Shown here: positions 60,799 through 64,000 of the stretch, piece after piece
How positions within the stretch are numbered: the first letter of the stretch is position 1
Layout of the letters: each line of letters starts with the position of its first letter
NCBI GenBank assembly: GCA_021820525.1
Contig: JAKADM010000001.1
Location: forward strand, 124,001 to 188,000
Length of the DNA stretch: 64,000 nt
Origin: Thermoplasmata archaeon
GTDB taxonomy: Archaea > Thermoplasmatota > Thermoplasmata > Thermoplasmatales > Thermoplasmataceae
Direction: 5' to 3'
The notes under the pieces: model-generated
Told to the model about the DNA's origin: nothing
The model's database searches: none
Seen by the model: only the letters and a program-made list of their open reading frames with translations
Made by a program: the position numbers and the translations under genes

Positions 60799-62015
60799 TG
60801 AAAATATCTGTTATAGGCCTTGGTTATGTAGGCCTGGTAACCGCGGCAGTTCTGGCAGACAGGGGAAACAGGATTGTGGGCATCGACGTGAATCAGGAAA
60901 AGATAGATATGCTCAATGAGGGTAGAATGCCCATATTTGAGCCAGGCCTGGAAGATATCATAGGAAGAAACGTAAAAAATATTACTTTTACATCCCAATA
61001 TGACAGTGTAAAAGGTTCCGAATTTGCATTCATTGCAGTGCCAACTCCTACCATAAATGGAAAGATGGTATCACAGTATGTGATGGATGCGGGCAGGAGA
61101 ATCCATGAAATTGATCCAGATATAACTGTTGTGATAAAGAGCACTGTGCTTCCAGGAACTGCAAAAAAACTGAGTGAATCAATAAATTCAAATGTGATAT
61201 CCAATCCTGAATTCCTTAGAGAGGGAACAGCAATCCATGACACGATCCACCCTGACAGGGTTGTAATCGGTGGCAGAGAAAATATCAAAAGGCTTGGTGA
61301 ACTTTGGGAATTCACCAATGCGCCAACGCTGTATACAACCAATGAAAATGCGGAACTGATCAAATATGCAAGCAACGCCTTTCTTGCAACAAAAATATCC
61401 TTCATTAACCAGATGGCCGATCTTTGTGAAAAGATCCCTGGTGCTGATGTTAATATTGTTGCACGAGGAATGGGCCTGGACAAAAGGATCGGATCGGAAT
61501 TCCTGAAGGCGGGATTGGGCTATGGTGGATCATGTTTTCCCAAGGATACAAAGGCCCTTCTTAGCTTTGGGAATGACAATGGACTGGATCTGAGTATTGT
61601 TAGATCTACCATAGAATATAATGATAACAGGGTGAAAAACATCGCAAAAAACATTGAAAACATATGGAATAATCATGAGGCAAAGATAGGCATTCTTGGC
61701 CTCTCCTTCAAGGATAATACGGATGATCTGAGAGAAAGCAAATCCCTTGAACTAATAAATGAGCTGAAGAAAAGGGGATACAAAAATCTAATGGCATATG
61801 ATCCAGCTGTAAAATCAAATGACCTCATAAAAGTGGAGCATGATATAAATAACGTAATCAGAGATTCAGATGTTCTTATTGTTGCAACTGAATGGCCAGT
61901 TTTTTCACAGGTTCTCAGCGGTATTCATGATAAAACCATAATCGATTTAAGGAGAATTATGGACGTGGAAAAGTACCATATTGCATATGGGGTTGGTCTC
62001 GGTGGGCAGAATTAG
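60798..62015 (+). CDS. UDP-glucose/GDP-mannose 6-dehydrogenase family
   Basis: KISVIGLGYVGLVTAAVLADRGN, GLGYGGSCFPKDTKAL. Confidence 0.95.
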   Translation: MKISVIGLGYVGLVTAAVLADRGNRIVGIDVNQEKIDMLNEGRMPIFEPGLEDIIGRNVKNITFTSQYDSVKGSEFAFIAVPTPTINGKMVSQYVMDAGRRIHEIDPDITVVIKSTVLPGTAKKLSESINSNVISNPEFLREGTAIHDTIHPDRVVIGGRENIKRLGELWEFTNAPTLYTTNENAELIKYASNAFLATKISFINQMADLCEKIPGADVNIVARGMGLDKRIGSEFLKAGLGYGGSCFPKDTKALLSFGNDNGLDLSIVRSTIEYNDNRVKNIAKNIENIWNNHEAKIGILGLSFKDNTDDLRESKSLELINELKKRGYKNLMAYDPAVKSNDLIKVEHDINNVIRDSDVLIVATEWPVFSQVLSGIHDKTIIDLRRIMDVEKYHIAYGVGLGGQN

Positions 62016-62808
62016 GAAATGCGTGATTCCAGCTGCGGGAATGGGAAAGCGATTTTATCCATTGACCAGGGCACAGCCAAAGGAAATGCTTCCAATTGTG
62101 GACAGGCCCGTAATACATTATGTGGTAGAAGAGGCAATAAAATCAGGTCTTGACGAAATCCTCATAGTCGTTGGATATGGGAAGGATTCCATAATCAACT
62201 ATTTTGACAGGCATAAACTGGATAAAGAAATGGATATTTATGGCATCTATGATCTTCCGGATATATATTTTGTGAGGCAGAAGGAGCAGCTTGGCCTTGC
62301 CAATGCCCTATCATACGGAGAACATTTCACAGATGATGAGGATTTTGCAGTCCTTCTGGGAGATACAATTTACAGATCAGGATCTGATGGTACAGTTACA
62401 TCCCAGATGATTGATTCTTTCAACAAAATAAGGGAATCGATTATCGCACTGGAAAATGTTCCCTTAAAAGATGTGGTAAACTATGGGATTGTAGACGGGG
62501 AGGAAATATCAGAAAATCTGTATAAGATTAAGCGAGTGGTTGAAAAGCCATCTGTTGAAGAAACTCCAAGCAATATGGGAATCACAGGAATTTACATCTT
62601 TAGAAAGGAGATATACAGATATTTAAGGGATGTAAGGCCAGGAAAGAATGGGGAGATGCAGCTGGCAGATGCCATCAATGCCATGGCTAAGGAATACGAA
62701 ATATATGGCCAGATAATCAACGGGGAAAGGTTTGATATAGGAAATATGGAACTTTGGATCAAAACATTCCTTAAGTTTGCCAGAGAGAGGGGATACCAAG
62801 ACCATTAA
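61987..62808 (+). CDS. UTP-glucose-1-phosphate uridylyltransferase
   Basis: KCVIPAAGMGKRFYPLTRAQPKEMLPIVDRPVIHYVVEEA; start uncertain (ATG 61987 or GTG 62002). Confidence 0.93.
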   Translation: MGLVSVGRIRKCVIPAAGMGKRFYPLTRAQPKEMLPIVDRPVIHYVVEEAIKSGLDEILIVVGYGKDSIINYFDRHKLDKEMDIYGIYDLPDIYFVRQKEQLGLANALSYGEHFTDDEDFAVLLGDTIYRSGSDGTVTSQMIDSFNKIRESIIALENVPLKDVVNYGIVDGEEISENLYKIKRVVEKPSVEETPSNMGITGIYIFRKEIYRYLRDVRPGKNGEMQLADAINAMAKEYEIYGQIINGERFDIGNMELWIKTFLKFARERGYQDH

Positions 62809-62960
62809 GCGTAAGATTTTAAATAAGGATGACAGCATTTATTTAATAAGCAATTAACCTAAGATTGTGGGACTTTTAATTTAGTCGAAAGAGACTTCAT
62901 TTTACCTTAATGGAGTTAAAATTTGCTCAGTTATTTTAACAGGTCAGTTATTACAGGGTT

Positions 62961-63791
62961 ATGATAGGGGCATATGCCTTTGCAACCTCAGACTGGAAAG
63001 AACTAAACTATCCACTGGATTTATGGCTTAAATGGAATTCCAAATTCTTTGATAAGATTGCCCTTGTCAAGTACGGGAATTTTGAATTAAATGTGCCGGA
63101 AAATGTAATTGTGAGTGAGATAGACGAAGTATCCAGAAAGGATTTCAATTTTTATATAAGGGGAAAAACAGAGGCCCAGCATCTTCTGGATACAGACTGG
63201 AAACTTGCACTTGATATAGATGAATTTGTGAATGGGAGGATATCTACTGAAAAGTTGAAAAGGGAAAGGGCCTATGCGATTAAGATGAGGAATCTATATG
63301 GAAATCCCCTAACTGAAATAATAAACGACATGTTTCCATCCTATTATTTCCGTCTTTCTTATGGAAATCGTGATTTTAAGGGAGACGGTGGAGATCTAAT
63401 CCACAATGAATGGAAACTGAGGAAAAATATGGAAAAATACGTGAGATTTGGGTTGAGAAAAGTTGGAATAAGTGAGAAGCCCCATTACATGGTGAGCAAG
63501 CCTTATGAATGCTGTGAGGTATGGCATACTGGAACGCTTAGAAGACAGGATGCAATGAGCCAAAAGTGGAGAGAACAGACAGAGAGAGAAGTCAACATGG
63601 GCGTAAAAACAAACGCAGAAAGGCTCAAGATTCTCAATAAACCATTTGATTACCATTCTTTCAGAAATCTTGGAAATAGGGTATACTTGAGAAGGTTAGA
63701 TGAGAATGAGGTGCCTTCAATAATCATGGAAAATAGAGATAGATTCTGGCAAACAGATTTTTCTGAGGATGAATATGAAAATGGCAATTAA
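62961..63791 (+). CDS. glycosyltransferase-like protein
   Basis: LDTDWKLALDIDEFVNGR (DxD-like), HTGTLRRQDAMSQKW. Confidence 0.55.
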   Translation: MIGAYAFATSDWKELNYPLDLWLKWNSKFFDKIALVKYGNFELNVPENVIVSEIDEVSRKDFNFYIRGKTEAQHLLDTDWKLALDIDEFVNGRISTEKLKRERAYAIKMRNLYGNPLTEIINDMFPSYYFRLSYGNRDFKGDGGDLIHNEWKLRKNMEKYVRFGLRKVGISEKPHYMVSKPYECCEVWHTGTLRRQDAMSQKWREQTEREVNMGVKTNAERLKILNKPFDYHSFRNLGNRVYLRRLDENEVPSIIMENRDRFWQTDFSEDEYENGN

Positions 63792-63863
63792 GATATTTAA
63801 GTTTGAAATAGATCAAAATAAACTTACTTAAAAAATATAAGCCTTAATTGCTTTATCCATAGT

Positions 63864-64000
63864 ATGAATGACGAAACAAATTATTATCACGAGAAATTAA
63901 AGGAGATTGAAAGGAGGTATAGCAAAGAGGAGAATGAAAGGCTTAAAAAGTGGAGGGAAACTACCCTTAAAAGCTGGGAGAAATTGACAAATCCTGTATA
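63864..64000 (+). CDS. partial CDS at window edge, possibly methylmalonyl-CoA mutase large subunit N-terminus
   Basis: MNDETNYYHEKLKEIERRYSKEENERLKKWRETTLKSWEKLTNPV; truncated by the window. Confidence 0.35.
   Translation, partial: MNDETNYYHEKLKEIERRYSKEENERLKKWRETTLKSWEKLTNPV

Noticed and set aside
60893-61483. 196-aa ORF on the - strand
   Set aside because: Antisense shadow of the UDP-sugar dehydrogenase gene, which has clear motifs
1-64000. CRISPR array, rRNA genes
   Set aside because: Looked for regularly spaced repeats and rRNA signatures; none seen

Overview
The window is most consistent with a chromosomal segment from an acidophilic Thermoplasmata-type archaeon. I inferred this from gene content only; no database search was run. 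Left end (1-9 kb): a glycan/N-glycosylation-type cluster with three related polytopic membrane proteins in tandem plus GT2 glycosyltransferases. Next (9-12 kb) is an accessory/decayed patch with a lipocalin-like fragment, a GNAT gene and an IS5-type transposase pseudogene. It is followed by two tandem MFS genes and a LutA/LutB/LutB-C lactate-utilisation-like cluster. At 16.9-22.6 kb a small integrated element occupies the 3' end of a tRNA-Thr(GGT) gene: a 47-bp att duplication with one mismatch, an SSV-type tyrosine-integrase pseudogene open across the att, three toxin-antitoxin loci, a tnpB remnant, small membrane-protein cargo, and a four-copy 22-bp motif. Further right: MBL hydrolase, MFS, tRNA-Tyr with intron, GH15 glucoamylase, a regulator operon, rpiA and a thioesterase. 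A compact three-gene operon (29.9-32.9 kb) encodes a VirB4/CedB-like ATPase, a polytopic VirB6/CedA-like membrane protein and a VirB2/CedA1-like two-TM small protein; I consider it the best candidate for an undescribed system. Then come mptA, prefoldin beta, Pcc1-like, tRNA-Arg and rps17e. A six-gene membrane complex (35.7-42.3 kb) resembles energy-converting hydrogenase/complex I, but its large subunit lacks the NiFe cysteine motifs (Ehr-like). The remainder has grpE-dnaK-dnaJ, a radical SAM/B12 protein, a low-coding gap, a J-domain protein, rhodanese, glycerate kinase, trmI, pyrBI, an RHH regulator pair, a hemerythrin, a MEMO-like protein and nucleotide-sugar genes.
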